A DNA stretch of 64,000 nt from assembly GCF_900090275.1 (NCBI RefSeq), contig NZ_LT607755.1, positions 3,472,001 through 3,536,000 on the forward strand. The letters run 5' to 3'. This DNA comes from Micromonospora zamorensis. Lineage in GTDB: Bacteria; Actinomycetota; Actinomycetes; Mycobacteriales; Micromonosporaceae. Position numbers and translations under genes: made by a program. The notes beneath the pieces are model-generated. The model searched no databases. It saw only the letters and a list, made by a program, of their open reading frames with translations, and was not told the DNA's origin. Shown here in pieces: positions 28,701 through 35,548 of the stretch; the first letter of the stretch is position 1, and every line of letters starts with the position of its first letter.

Positions 28701-31700
28701 GCCGATCCACGATGGCCTGCCGACGCTTGCGCTTACCGATCAGCTTCTTCGCCGCCTCCTGGGCCTCACCGTGCCAGGCGGTCAGCTCCGGTCGAGCGAA
28801 CACGTCCGGCCGGAAGGTGGCCAGCTCACCGGCGAAGCCCTGCCGGAAGGCCGCCAGGTCCGCCTGGAGCCGGGCCACCGCCTCGTCCCACCGTCGGTCG
28901 CTGGCGTGCAGGGTGGCCTGCCGGTCCGGCAGCAGTCCGCGTACGGCGAGCCAGGCGCCCGCCTGCAGCTCGCTCACCGTCTCCGGGGCGGGCAGCGTCC
29001 GCAGCAACTCGACCAGGCGCGGGTAGGCGGCGAGGTCGGCTCGGAGGCGTTCGAGCTCACCGGCGATCTCGGTGACCGCGGCGCCGTGCAACCCGTCGAG
29101 GGTGCGGCAGCCGCTGATCGCCCACGGGTGCGCCGCCCGGAGTCGGGCCGATCGTGCGGCCGCCGGGAACTCCCGCAGTGTCGTCTCGACCTGCGCGCGT
29201 GCCGGGGCGGGTGCGTGCAGGTAGGCCATCGGGATCGGGGCGACCGGGCCGCCCCCGTACGCCAAAGTCTGCTCGTAGGCCGACCAGAGCGACATCCCGA
29301 CGGGGTTGGTGGTGTGCACCTGGGCCGGGTACTCGGTCAGTGGGGCGAGCCGCGTCCGGTAGGCCGTCTCGACGGCAGTCCACGTGCCGTCACCGCCGTG
29401 GTCGTACTGGTCGAGCGCGTCGCGCAGCTGCTGGCGGATCGCGTTGAGGGACTGCTTGCGCCCGTGCAGGTCGAGCGCGAACGGCCCGAGGCCGATCTGC
29501 TTGAGGCGGCGCTTCACCACCTCCAGCGCGGCCTGCTTCTCGGCGACGAACAGCACCGACCGGCCCGCGCTGACCGCCCGGGCGATCATGTTGGTGATGG
29601 TCTGGGACTTGCCGGTGCCCGGCGGGCCCTCCAGGACGAAGGAGTGGCCCCGCTCGGCGCGCACGATGGCCTGCATCTGCGACCCGTCGGCGGGGATGGG
29701 CAGGTGCAGGTCGGCCTCGTCGACGGCGATCTCGACGTCGTGCTCCGGGCGGGCGGGATCGTCGAACGTGGCGCCGGAGGACTCGACCAGGTGCCGGACG
29801 ACAGGGTTCTCCATGAACCGGGGCCAGTGGTCGGTGAGGTCCCGCCACATCTGGAAGGTGGAGAACTGCAACAGGCGAAGGCTGGCGCTCTCGTCGATGC
29901 GGTAGTTGAGCCGGTTGTCGAGCAACCCGGTGTTGATCGCGGCCAGGGTCTTGGCGATGTCGATGCCGTGCTCGTCGAGGACCGGTCGCTCCAGCTCCGG
30001 GATCCGCACGCTGTGCTTGACCCGCAACCACTCGATCAGGCAGTAGTTCGGGCTGGCGACCTCGGTGCCGTCGATGACCATCGCGTACGGGCGACGGCCG
30101 CTGCCGCCCTCGATGCGCACCGGCAGGAGGAAGAGCGGCGCGTACGCCTCTCCCCCGGTCGTCTTCGTGTGGACCAGGGTGCCGATGGTCAGGTACAGGT
30201 AGTTGCTGCCGGTCTCCTGCTCCATCGTGCGCGCCTCCCGCTGCAACGCGCGCATCGCGGTCTTGTAGCGGGCGTCGGTGACCGCGCCGTAGACCCGCCG
30301 GTCGGTACGCAGCTCCCGGGTCAGGATCTCGGCGTCGAGGTCCTGCGCCCGACGTGCCCCGGCCAGCTCGTGGACGTGGCTGATGTTGTCCTGCGGGATG
30401 ACCTGCACCTGACGGCCGTCGTGGATGAGGTCATCGAGCAGGGCCAGCGCACCCGCCGGCACGTGCAGGTCCAAGCCACGGCCACGCTTGGGCAGGTTGA
30501 GCAGCGGGTTGCGCAGGCTCAGGTCGAGCAGCGACTTCTTCCACTGCTGGATACGCGCCGGCGACCCGTCGGACTGCTGCGGCACCTCCTCGCCCTCGTC
30601 GGCGAACTGGCGCAGCTTCGCGGCGGCGACGCCGGGCGGAAGGTCGAGGGACGCTGTTACCTTCGGCGTCGCCTCGGCGTCGACCGCGGCGGGCGCGATC
30701 AGTTCGTCGGGCGACGGCAAGGGCTGAATGCCGGAGCGATGGGCCAGGTGCACGTCGACGACGCCCTGTATGCGTTCGCCGTCGCCGCGGAAGTGGCCGA
30801 GCCCGACGCGTACCGCCTCGGTGAAGGTCGCCGACTGCGCGCCCGGCCCGATGCGGGTCAGCTCGACCGGCACGGCCCGGCCGGAGTCCACCATTGAGAT
30901 CAGCAGGTTGGTCTCGGTCACGGCGGCCGAGCCCAGCCGCTCCTCCTCCAGCAGGAAGCCGCCGAACGCATGCCCCGCGCTGATGAAGATGAGCGGGTGC
31001 AGCCCCGCCGCCTCCAGACACGCGGCGTACGTGACGGACAGGTCGAGGCAGTTGCCGAGCCGCCCATCGAGCACGGCTGCGGTGGTGCGTACCTTCTGGC
31101 CGGTGTTCTCGAAGGACGCCGGCAGGGTCTGGTAGGTGATCTCGAGTTGGCGCAGCGCCTCGTACACGGCACCGGCGATCAGCGCCGCCCGCTCCGAACC
31201 CTCCTGATAGCCCTGCAGGGAGCCCGAGCCGGTCCGCGCGAGCAGGAGCTGGGCGGCAGCCCGCAGGACCGCCTCCACCGCCCGGGTGTTCGGCTGCACG
31301 AAGGCCGCCAGGCTGTCGTACAGGGCAGGGCTGTTGAACCACTCGTTGTGCGCCAACACCCGCGACGGGGCGACCAGCGTCAAGGCCTGGCCGGCCGCCT
31401 CGACGAAGAGTCGGTAGTCGACCGGGAACGCCTCGTCGGTGCGGTACAGGAGCACGCGGTCGGGCGTGAAGTCGCGGAAGTCGTCCCAGCTCGTGCTCGC
31501 CCCGGGCCGCAACGGCGCAGCGAGGGTACGCGTCCACGGCTCGGTCAGCGCGCCGTCCGGGCCACGCAGTTCCAGCGTCAGGGTGACGTCGGTCAGCGGC
31601 ACCGCACCTCGGTTGACGAGCGTGAGGTGGCGGACCAACGGCACCCGGTTGTGCACCAGGGCGGCGTTGATCGCCGGCTGCACGATCAGCCCAACCTCGA

Positions 31701-31746
31701 GCTGGTCGTCGTCGGCGGTGAACTGCGCGAAGACGCTGTCGGACAT
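25765..31746 (-). CDS. Giant DUF4011/COG1112 superfamily-1 helicase with transglutaminase-like, Vsr-like nuclease and DUF3320 domains
   Basis: 1993 residues. Approximate order: beta-sandwich domain (1-130); transglutaminase-like domain (~190-300) with Cys in GRLGNCLDLSVTYA and His in SAGHAFGGF; DUF4011 start at IQQWKKSLLDLSLRNPLL (~405); Upf1/Dna2-type helicase with Walker A VLEGPPGTGKSQT (~705), Walker B VIFDEASQIR (~1325), motif VGDSRQMPPSS and C-terminal motif NVQGDERDVVLFSLAFS; Vsr/MTES_1575-like domain (~1650-1705; FTVDIAVRRPG, VAVMLDGPDW, DRDSAPALL, MGWPEV); Pro/Glu linker; DUF3320 (~1860-1990). The family is widespread in defence islands. COG1112 helicases are also the core of Mokosh anti-phage systems, but no phospholipase-D partner is seen here. 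Probably a stand-alone nucleic-acid-targeting defence protein (inference). Confidence 0.88.
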   Translation of the reverse strand: MSDSVFAQFTADDDQLEVGLIVQPAINAALVHNRVPLVRHLTLVNRGAVPLTDVTLTLELRGPDGALTEPWTRTLAAPLRPGASTSWDDFRDFTPDRVLLYRTDEAFPVDYRLFVEAAGQALTLVAPSRVLAHNEWFNSPALYDSLAAFVQPNTRAVEAVLRAAAQLLLARTGSGSLQGYQEGSERAALIAGAVYEALRQLEITYQTLPASFENTGQKVRTTAAVLDGRLGNCLDLSVTYAACLEAAGLHPLIFISAGHAFGGFLLEEERLGSAAVTETNLLISMVDSGRAVPVELTRIGPGAQSATFTEAVRVGLGHFRGDGERIQGVVDVHLAHRSGIQPLPSPDELIAPAAVDAEATPKVTASLDLPPGVAAAKLRQFADEGEEVPQQSDGSPARIQQWKKSLLDLSLRNPLLNLPKRGRGLDLHVPAGALALLDDLIHDGRQVQVIPQDNISHVHELAGARRAQDLDAEILTRELRTDRRVYGAVTDARYKTAMRALQREARTMEQETGSNYLYLTIGTLVHTKTTGGEAYAPLFLLPVRIEGGSGRRPYAMVIDGTEVASPNYCLIEWLRVKHSVRIPELERPVLDEHGIDIAKTLAAINTGLLDNRLNYRIDESASLRLLQFSTFQMWRDLTDHWPRFMENPVVRHLVESSGATFDDPARPEHDVEIAVDEADLHLPIPADGSQMQAIVRAERGHSFVLEGPPGTGKSQTITNMIARAVSAGRSVLFVAEKQAALEVVKRRLKQIGLGPFALDLHGRKQSLNAIRQQLRDALDQYDHGGDGTWTAVETAYRTRLAPLTEYPAQVHTTNPVGMSLWSAYEQTLAYGGGPVAPIPMAYLHAPAPARAQVETTLREFPAAARSARLRAAHPWAISGCRTLDGLHGAAVTEIAGELERLRADLAAYPRLVELLRTLPAPETVSELQAGAWLAVRGLLPDRQATLHASDRRWDEAVARLQADLAAFRQGFAGELATFRPDVFARPELTAWHGEAQEAAKKLIGKRKRRQAIVDRLAVHLVAGATLDVERVEVATGRLVAAQAQAAALYQHVVAVGGLRLSQWQPTDPNAQERLTEAIEATRVGRTLLARHPQAWELFHGGFTDVDAVLLDRIASRWRAWRGVLRSGEAELALWAAGSHWTDAWQRDGAAWLHEVQSEELFPLRRWATVLAHADVLASAGLTDYRDQLLRAEVPAHLAEEVYRRGVATASLAERVRAGGLQYFDPELHDDEISQFEAAAGELRSALPTQLPSVLVRRRPFSPADRRGRFADFAAELRRKRGGRSFRELFEQYADAVLALTPCVLVSPASAANFLAPGSQRFDLVIFDEASQIRVAEAIGAMGRGSAVVVVGDSRQMPPSSIMQASHSVDEVDEGNGPVPEDLESILSEAVESGLPQRWLSWHYRSHDESLIAFSNRYYYDNKLSSLPSPGAASSAGVSWRRVEGRYDRGGSRTNEVEARAILADITRRLHDPATATQSVGVVTFNIQQRDLILNLLEESLDPIIREHLSGAVAEPIFVKNLENVQGDERDVVLFSLAFSTNLETGQLPLNFGPLSQAGGERRLNVAITRARRQVVLYSSFDPSDIDLSRTSALGTQHLRAYCEMAAAGAERLGDLATDRTERRSRIRDEVAAALRDRGHEVRTSHGLSDFTVDIAVRRPGSPLWQVAVMLDGPDWSARPTVADRDSAPALLRSIMGWPEVVRFWLPAWIHDRSALLDRVDEAVTRADAPTTAEPEPESSPAAVAPEAVELPQPRSEPDVEPPHPTPTAELPQPRLAVDEEPLRGESSAPVTALAGTATATSAADTITVSPFVPYVPTPLGDQADLDLLATDRRVRDLVRNALREIIEAEGPIEQHRLARLALARFGFLRTREDRRTAVLSLVDSRRLYTHPTVSRYAWPEGTDPQTYRAYRVTQASNDRAFEEVPPEEVANAFVHVLQGMPSMDEERLLRAGLERLGYRRRTEKIDKLLRYGLHVAVTSGRLRFDQEGRLTRS

Positions 31747-31865
31747 GGGCGTTTCTCCAGGTGGGGAGACCAGGGAGGGCCAGCCTAGCGGTCAACCGAC
31801 CGGTGGAGACGGCCCCGGCCGTACGACGATCTTGGAAGTCGTACGTCTGAGGCAGGATGTGCGCC

Positions 31866-32573
31866 ATGACGACGCAACACCAGCACCTGGCCTACGGCCA
31901 CGCCACGGCGCACGACTGCCTCGCCTTCGCCCACGCCGACAGCGCGACCGAGGAGGCCGCGGAGATCCGGGCGCTCGCCGCCGCGCGAACGTGGGGCGAG
32001 GCCCGGCAGGTCCGGATGACCCACCTGTGGAACCCCGCTGGTCCGGAATACCACGATCCGGAGGATGGGTACGCCGACGACAAGCCCTTCACCATCACCG
32101 AGGTGGGTGCGATCCAGGACGGAACCTGGCCGCGGATGGTCACCGAGCGGGCGTTCACGCTGCTGCCGCAGGACCTGCAGGACCGGTACGGCAAGCGTCA
32201 GGTCACCGTGCACGACGGCGACTACCTGGAGATCCCTGTTGCTGGCGAGGCCGAGCTGGTTGCGGAGCTGCGACAGCGCGGCTACGAGGTGACCCGCGAC
32301 GACGAGCTGATCAACCTACTCGACGGCTTCAGCCTGGGCTCGCTCACCGCGTCAGGCCTGACGGAGACCCCGGCATCGCCTCCGAGGGTTGACGCTGGTC
32401 GGCCGGCCCGACGCGTGCCGGAGTCTCCGTCGCTGGTGCTCATCGTCGGCGCTTGTTCAGACTCGGAAGGCCACCGGACACGGTCCGCACAGTGCCGTCC
32501 GGGTTGCTCCGGCCCGGCTTCTGTTGGGCCTCTGCCACTCGCCGCCCGGCGAGGTCGGAGGCGCTCAGGTTGA
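31866..32573 (+). CDS. Protein of unknown function
   Basis: 235 residues from the ATG at 31866, divergent from the giant helicase. Residues ~10-170 look like genuine coding sequence (acidic, with TWGEARQVRMTHLWNPAG and LPQDLQDRYGKRQVTVHDGD). The last ~55 residues become basic and low-quality and overlap the convergent gene by 134 bases, so the natural C-terminus may be near 32400 and the frame possibly altered there. No domain recognised. Confidence 0.5.
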   Translation: MTTQHQHLAYGHATAHDCLAFAHADSATEEAAEIRALAAARTWGEARQVRMTHLWNPAGPEYHDPEDGYADDKPFTITEVGAIQDGTWPRMVTERAFTLLPQDLQDRYGKRQVTVHDGDYLEIPVAGEAELVAELRQRGYEVTRDDELINLLDGFSLGSLTASGLTETPASPPRVDAGRPARRVPESPSLVLIVGACSDSEGHRTRSAQCRPGCSGPASVGPLPLAARRGRRRSG

Positions 32574-33270
32574 CGACGACCGGGTCTGTCCGCCGCCAGC
32601 TCTGTAGCTGAGCCTGAGCTTGCTGGCTGTCGGTGGCGCCCGTCAACGCGCGGATAGCCGGCATTGCCCGGGACGGGTCAGCGAGCAGGAGATAGGCGAC
32701 GTCGGCTGGGGTCAGATTGCGCGGCGAGGCGTTGCCGGCCGGAACGAGTGACCCATGGATCTCCCCATTCTCAATCCACAGCCACACCGGTCTCCGGCCA
32801 TCGCCGGCTCGCATCACCGGCGTCGTCGACGGGACGCTTAGGTTGGTGGAGGTCTGCCGGGCCGAAAGGTGGGCTCGTAAGGCGGCCGCCAGCTGCGCCT
32901 GTTGCCACGACAGGGCCGCAACGTCGGCCGCAGGGCGGGACAGGGCCACCTGACCCGGCGATGCCACCCCGCGGGCTTGCGGCGGCCTGGTCGGGGAGGC
33001 TCGCCGTTCCTCCATGAACCAGCCGGCGAACTTCCACTGCTCCCGCGTGAAACCGACCGGGATGGCCTCGGTCAGGTCCGGCGCCGACGTGTCCTGAATG
33101 GAGAGTTGAGCGTGTCGCTTCGCCTGTTCGGTCGCGGTGACTGACCAGATGCCGAGGATCGCGGCCAGCGGTATCCGCCTGACGTAGGCCTTCGGCCACG
33201 GCAGCAACCGCCAACGCCGGAGGACAAGGTGCTCCTCCTCGAACCTGGCGTCCCAACGCCGAGCGACCAT
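32440..33270 (-). CDS. Protein of unknown function with PH-like N-terminal region
   Basis: 276 residues from the ATG at 33270, which has GGGAGGTGG ahead of it; 20 extra upstream codons are not needed. The N-terminus (ARFEEEHLVLRRWRLLPWPK then AYVRRIPLAAILGIWSV) resembles the first strands of a bacterial PH-type domain, but this is weak. The middle is Ala-rich and helical. No catalytic motif. The C-terminus is rich in Gln and basic residues. Confidence 0.55.
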   Translation of the reverse strand: MVARRWDARFEEEHLVLRRWRLLPWPKAYVRRIPLAAILGIWSVTATEQAKRHAQLSIQDTSAPDLTEAIPVGFTREQWKFAGWFMEERRASPTRPPQARGVASPGQVALSRPAADVAALSWQQAQLAAALRAHLSARQTSTNLSVPSTTPVMRAGDGRRPVWLWIENGEIHGSLVPAGNASPRNLTPADVAYLLLADPSRAMPAIRALTGATDSQQAQAQLQSWRRTDPVVVNLSASDLAGRRVAEAQQKPGRSNPDGTVRTVSGGLPSLNKRRR

Positions 33271-33365
33271 CCACGCCACCTCCCGTGCTGCGCACGCTAG
33301 CGGCCTGATGATCATCACCGCACTCGGCACAACGGGCAGTTGAGATGCCGGATCGTCTGGTTGTG

Positions 33366-33617
33366 TCAGCGGCGCAGCCGACGGGTGCAGTCGCCGTCAT
33401 GGCCGTCGCGGAGGAGGCAGCGCCGGCCGCCAGGCATCCGCAGGTCGCAGAAGACCCGGTGGCGGAGGAACTGCTGGTCCTCCTCGGAGACGGTCGTCTC
33501 CCCCGGGTCGGCCATCGGCAGCACCAGCATCCAGCGACCGATGACCCGGGCCAGGCGTTGCGCGGCAGGCAGGTCGTTGGCGACGACGGGCAGGTGAATG
33601 ACGTACCGCTGGCTCAT
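33366..33617 (-). CDS. Small Cys-containing protein of unknown function
   Basis: 83 residues. The N-terminal half reads as alpha/beta (RYVIHLPVVANDLPAAQRLA), and the C-terminal half has CDLRMPGGRRCLLRDGHDGD then CTRRLRR, which looks like a Cys/His metal-binding knuckle. The start overlaps the stop of the upstream DivIVA-like gene by ATGA, so the two are coupled. A partial second copy is at 24492-24617. Confidence 0.65.
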   Translation of the reverse strand: MSQRYVIHLPVVANDLPAAQRLARVIGRWMLVLPMADPGETTVSEEDQQFLRHRVFCDLRMPGGRRCLLRDGHDGDCTRRLRR

Positions 33618-33922
33618 CGGGCCTGGCCCCCCTCGTTGCGGGCGCGGGCCTGATCAGTCTGCCAGCGACGCAGCCCGGCCTTGATCCGGGCGGTCTCGCG
33701 ACGGCTCTCGGCGAGAGCGGCGTAGACGGCGGCCATGTCGACGGCGACCCGGTCGAGGAAGGCGTACACGTCGTCGGGGTTCAGACCGCGACGCAGGAGC
33801 CCGGTCGGCGCGAAGCGGCGCTCGCGCACCTGCCACGGCAACAGACTGGTGTACGCGGCAGAACGGTAGGTCGCGCCACCGCCGACTGGGGTTGGTCGCT
33901 GGTTGCGAGCGTTCATGTCCAT
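33614..33922 (-). CDS. DivIVA-domain protein
   Basis: 102 residues from the ATG at 33922 (AGGAAGGCGG upstream; longer starts lack a binding site). The core FAPTGLLRRGLNPDDVYAFL is the DivIVA N-terminal motif, followed by a helical stretch (AVDMAAVYAALAESRRETAR) with coiled-coil character. Full-length DivIVA/Wag31 proteins in actinobacteria are longer and mark the cell pole; this short one is not the main Wag31. Coupled to the small Cys-containing protein. Confidence 0.7.
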   Translation of the reverse strand: MDMNARNQRPTPVGGGATYRSAAYTSLLPWQVRERRFAPTGLLRRGLNPDDVYAFLDRVAVDMAAVYAALAESRRETARIKAGLRRWQTDQARARNEGGQAR

Positions 33923-34224
33923 CCGCCTTCCTGATCGTGGACAGGGCGGGCATGCTCGCCCATCCGGTGCGGCAGACACACCCCGCCCGGACACCGCAGA
34001 TGCTCTCAGCGGTACGGCATCACGGCCGCTCAACGAGGGTTGTTTGGGGAAGCACGGCGGCCGTTCGGGGGGACCGGCCGGCCGCCGTGCTGGGATCAGC
34101 CTGCGATGGGCGGGAGGGGAGACGCAATGTTTCAGGCAGCGATTTCGCCGGTGTGCATCGACTTTCTTTGCTGCAATCCGTGCGAGTTGCAGGAGCGGCT
34201 GATGCAGTGTTGCGGGGTGGAACG
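33923..34224. other. Intergenic stretch without a recognised gene
   Basis: About 300 bases between the DivIVA-domain gene and the kinase gene. Short open frames exist on both strands, but none shows a domain, a binding site and coding-like codon use together. It includes an unusually T-rich patch near 34160-34190 (tttctttgctgcaatc), lower in GC than its surroundings. Confidence 0.4.
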
Positions 34225-35499
34225 TCAGCGGATCGAGAGCGGACCGGTGGCGTCGGTGGATTCGCCCATTTCAAGGTTGCAGGCCAATGCCTGCTGTCGG
34301 CACTCCTCGACAAGATCCTGCTCCTCGTCCGACTGATCGAGGTCTCGGGCCAGCGCCGCGAACGCGTGATGCGCCTGCCGGAAGTCACCTGCGAGCATCA
34401 AGAGGTTCGCGAGATCCACTCGTAGCGCCACGATCTCGGTGGCGAGCCGCTCGCCACCTTGCGGCACCATGCGGAGGGCCCGCTCCAACATCTCGGCTGC
34501 CTGTACGAAACGCTCGTTCTCGGCGAGCTCCCTCGCCTGCGCCCGCAACTCCACCAGGTTCTGTGGGGATCTCTGCGGCGGAACCGGGACGGGGGCGGTG
34601 TGCGGGGCAGTGCTGGAGAACGTGTTGTCCGTTCGGGCGGCCACCAGCCCCGGAGAGTCGCCGTCGTCGAGGAAAGGCATCAGGAGCTGACGAACCTCAC
34701 CGGCCGATGCTGGTCTTTCCGCTGGGTCCTTGGCCAGCAGGCAGTAGATGAGGTGCGCCAGGTCATCGGGGACGTCCGATCGATATTCAGTGATGATGGG
34801 AATGGCCGCATTGATATGACGGCGCATCATGTCCGGGGCGTTTGCCGCCTCATATGGAGGGTTCCCACCAAGCATCTCGAAGAGGATGCAGCCCAAGGCG
34901 TACAGATCGGCAGAAGGCCCGACAGGGCCACCCTGGGCCTGCTCGGGTGCGATGTAGGCGGGGGTCCCGAGCGTCCGCCCGGTTGCGGTGAGGCGAGATG
35001 CCTCGGCCGGGCCGAGTAGCGCCGCCACACCGAAATCGAGCACCTTGACCACCCTCGACGGGGTGATCATGAGGTTCTGGGGCTTCAGGTCACGGTGTAC
35101 GAGGGAGGCGCCGTGGGCGGCCACGAGCACCGAACAGACCTGCGCGGCAATGGAAGCCGCCTCGCCGACAGGCAGTCGTTCCTGCTCGGCGATGTGGTCG
35201 GCGAGGACGATCCCCGGCACGAGCTGCATGACGAGGAAGAGGTCTTCACCGTGCACGCCCAGGTCGTGCACGGCCGGCACGCCAGGGTGGTCGAGCCTGG
35301 CGGTTGCTCTCGCCTCCCGCCGGAAGCGCTTGCCCGCCGTCTCACGCTCGTCCTCCGGCACCTCCAACTGCCGGAGAAACTTGATCGCCACCGGCCGGTC
35401 GAGTCGCTCGTCGAAGCCCGCCCAGACCTGACCCATTCCTCCGCGACCGACCGGATACGTCAACTCGTACCGATCACCGACACGATCCCCCGCCTGCAC
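34225..35499 (-). CDS. Soluble Ser/Thr protein kinase with TPR-like tail
   Basis: 424 residues. Kinase domain ~12-275: glycine loop GRGGMGQVWAGF, ATP-binding Lys in PVAIKFL, catalytic loop LVHRDLKPQNLM, DFG in VLDFGVAALL and PAYIAPEQAQ. No transmembrane segment or PASTA repeats, unlike PknB. After a Pro-rich linker, residues ~320-410 form helical pairs (ARELAENERFVQAAEMLERA, AGDFRQAHHAFAALARDL) resembling TPRs. It is the last gene of the leftward operon helicase-RelE/UvrD-kinase, 49 bases behind the UvrD-type gene. A signalling or effector role in defence, like PglW or Stk2-type kinases, is inferred from context only. Confidence 0.88.
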   Translation of the reverse strand: MQAGDRVGDRYELTYPVGRGGMGQVWAGFDERLDRPVAIKFLRQLEVPEDERETAGKRFRREARATARLDHPGVPAVHDLGVHGEDLFLVMQLVPGIVLADHIAEQERLPVGEAASIAAQVCSVLVAAHGASLVHRDLKPQNLMITPSRVVKVLDFGVAALLGPAEASRLTATGRTLGTPAYIAPEQAQGGPVGPSADLYALGCILFEMLGGNPPYEAANAPDMMRRHINAAIPIITEYRSDVPDDLAHLIYCLLAKDPAERPASAGEVRQLLMPFLDDGDSPGLVAARTDNTFSSTAPHTAPVPVPPQRSPQNLVELRAQARELAENERFVQAAEMLERALRMVPQGGERLATEIVALRVDLANLLMLAGDFRQAHHAFAALARDLDQSDEEQDLVEECRQQALACNLEMGESTDATGPLSIR

Positions 35500-35548
35500 C
35501 TACAGCCTCCCCGCATCAAACGCCGATCCCGCTGAGCAGGAGCGGCAA

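Noticed and set aside
27529..30897. An 1122-codon open frame on the plus strand opposite the giant DUF4011 helicase.
   Set aside because: It lies wholly antisense to a gene with clear motifs, is dominated by Arg/Gly/Gln/Val from GC-rich codons, and shows no domain. Long antisense frames are expected at this GC content.
25765..35499. A Mokosh system from the COG1112 helicase and the Ser/Thr kinase.
   Set aside because: The kinase is a separate gene tied to another operon 2.5 kb away, and no PLD-family nuclease is encoded in between.
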